DNA from: VYFG01 sp022827325
GTDB lineage: Bacteria > Pseudomonadota > Gammaproteobacteria > Arenicellales > Poriferihabitantaceae
Length of the DNA stretch: 6,019 bases
NCBI GenBank assembly: GCA_022827325.1
Contig: JAJDTE010000130.1
Span: 1 to 6,019, forward strand
Direction of reading: 5' to 3'
Every line of letters starts with the position of its first letter. Position 1 is the stretch's first letter. The notes beneath the pieces were generated by a model, which did not search any database, was not told the DNA's origin, and saw nothing but the letters and a program-made list of their open reading frames with translations. This document shows positions 6,019 through 6,019 of the stretch, piece by piece. The translations under genes and the position numbers were made by a program.

Positions 6019-6019
6019 A

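Noticed and set aside
1..6019. CRISPR array, tRNA, attachment site, toxin-antitoxin pair or multi-gene defence operon
   Set aside because: I saw no regularly spaced repeats, cloverleaf-like segments, integrase gene or paired small genes on either strand.

Overview
The window is GC-rich DNA from what looks like a proteobacterium. The C-terminal piece of an autotransporter-type outer-membrane beta-barrel implies a Gram-negative cell. The closest sequence types I can recall for all four genes come from Gammaproteobacteria, especially Chromatiales and Ectothiorhodospiraceae-like lineages. That placement is an inference; there is no rRNA or housekeeping gene here to anchor it.

Layout: (1) Positions 1 to about 1550 hold an IS1634-type element on the minus strand. 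Its DDE transposase is intact except for the last few residues, which run off the left edge. (2) Positions about 1566 to 3288 hold a second insertion sequence of the IS1182/IS5-like DUF772 type, also on the minus strand. It has an intact 489-residue transposase, a strong Shine-Dalgarno sequence and a 9-bp terminal inverted repeat that delimits the element. (3) Positions 3289 to 3650 have no complete gene. They hold a possible short coding remnant, several TGTCA/TGACA motifs and the presumed promoter of the next gene. (4) Positions 3651 to 5213 encode, on the plus strand, a complete 520-residue protein with an AAA-ATPase-like domain followed by a PD-(D/E)XK nuclease domain. (5) Positions 5214 to 5469 are a convergent intergenic stretch with a perfect 13-bp stem-loop. 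(6) Positions 5470 to 6019 are the last 182 codons of a minus-strand outer-membrane beta-barrel protein that enters from the right edge.

The genes do not form one operon or pathway. The picture is an accessory region: two head-to-tail insertion sequences of different families sit beside a stand-alone ATPase/nuclease gene of uncharacterised function, next to a large surface-protein gene. The long plus-strand open frames over the two transposases, the largest being 17-1513 and 2006-3064, are antisense shadows of GC-rich coding sequence. I see no tRNA, rRNA, CRISPR array or recognisable multi-gene defence system. The least ordinary feature is the ATPase/nuclease gene, which has a very short leader, no visible Shine-Dalgarno sequence and a palindrome over its start codon.
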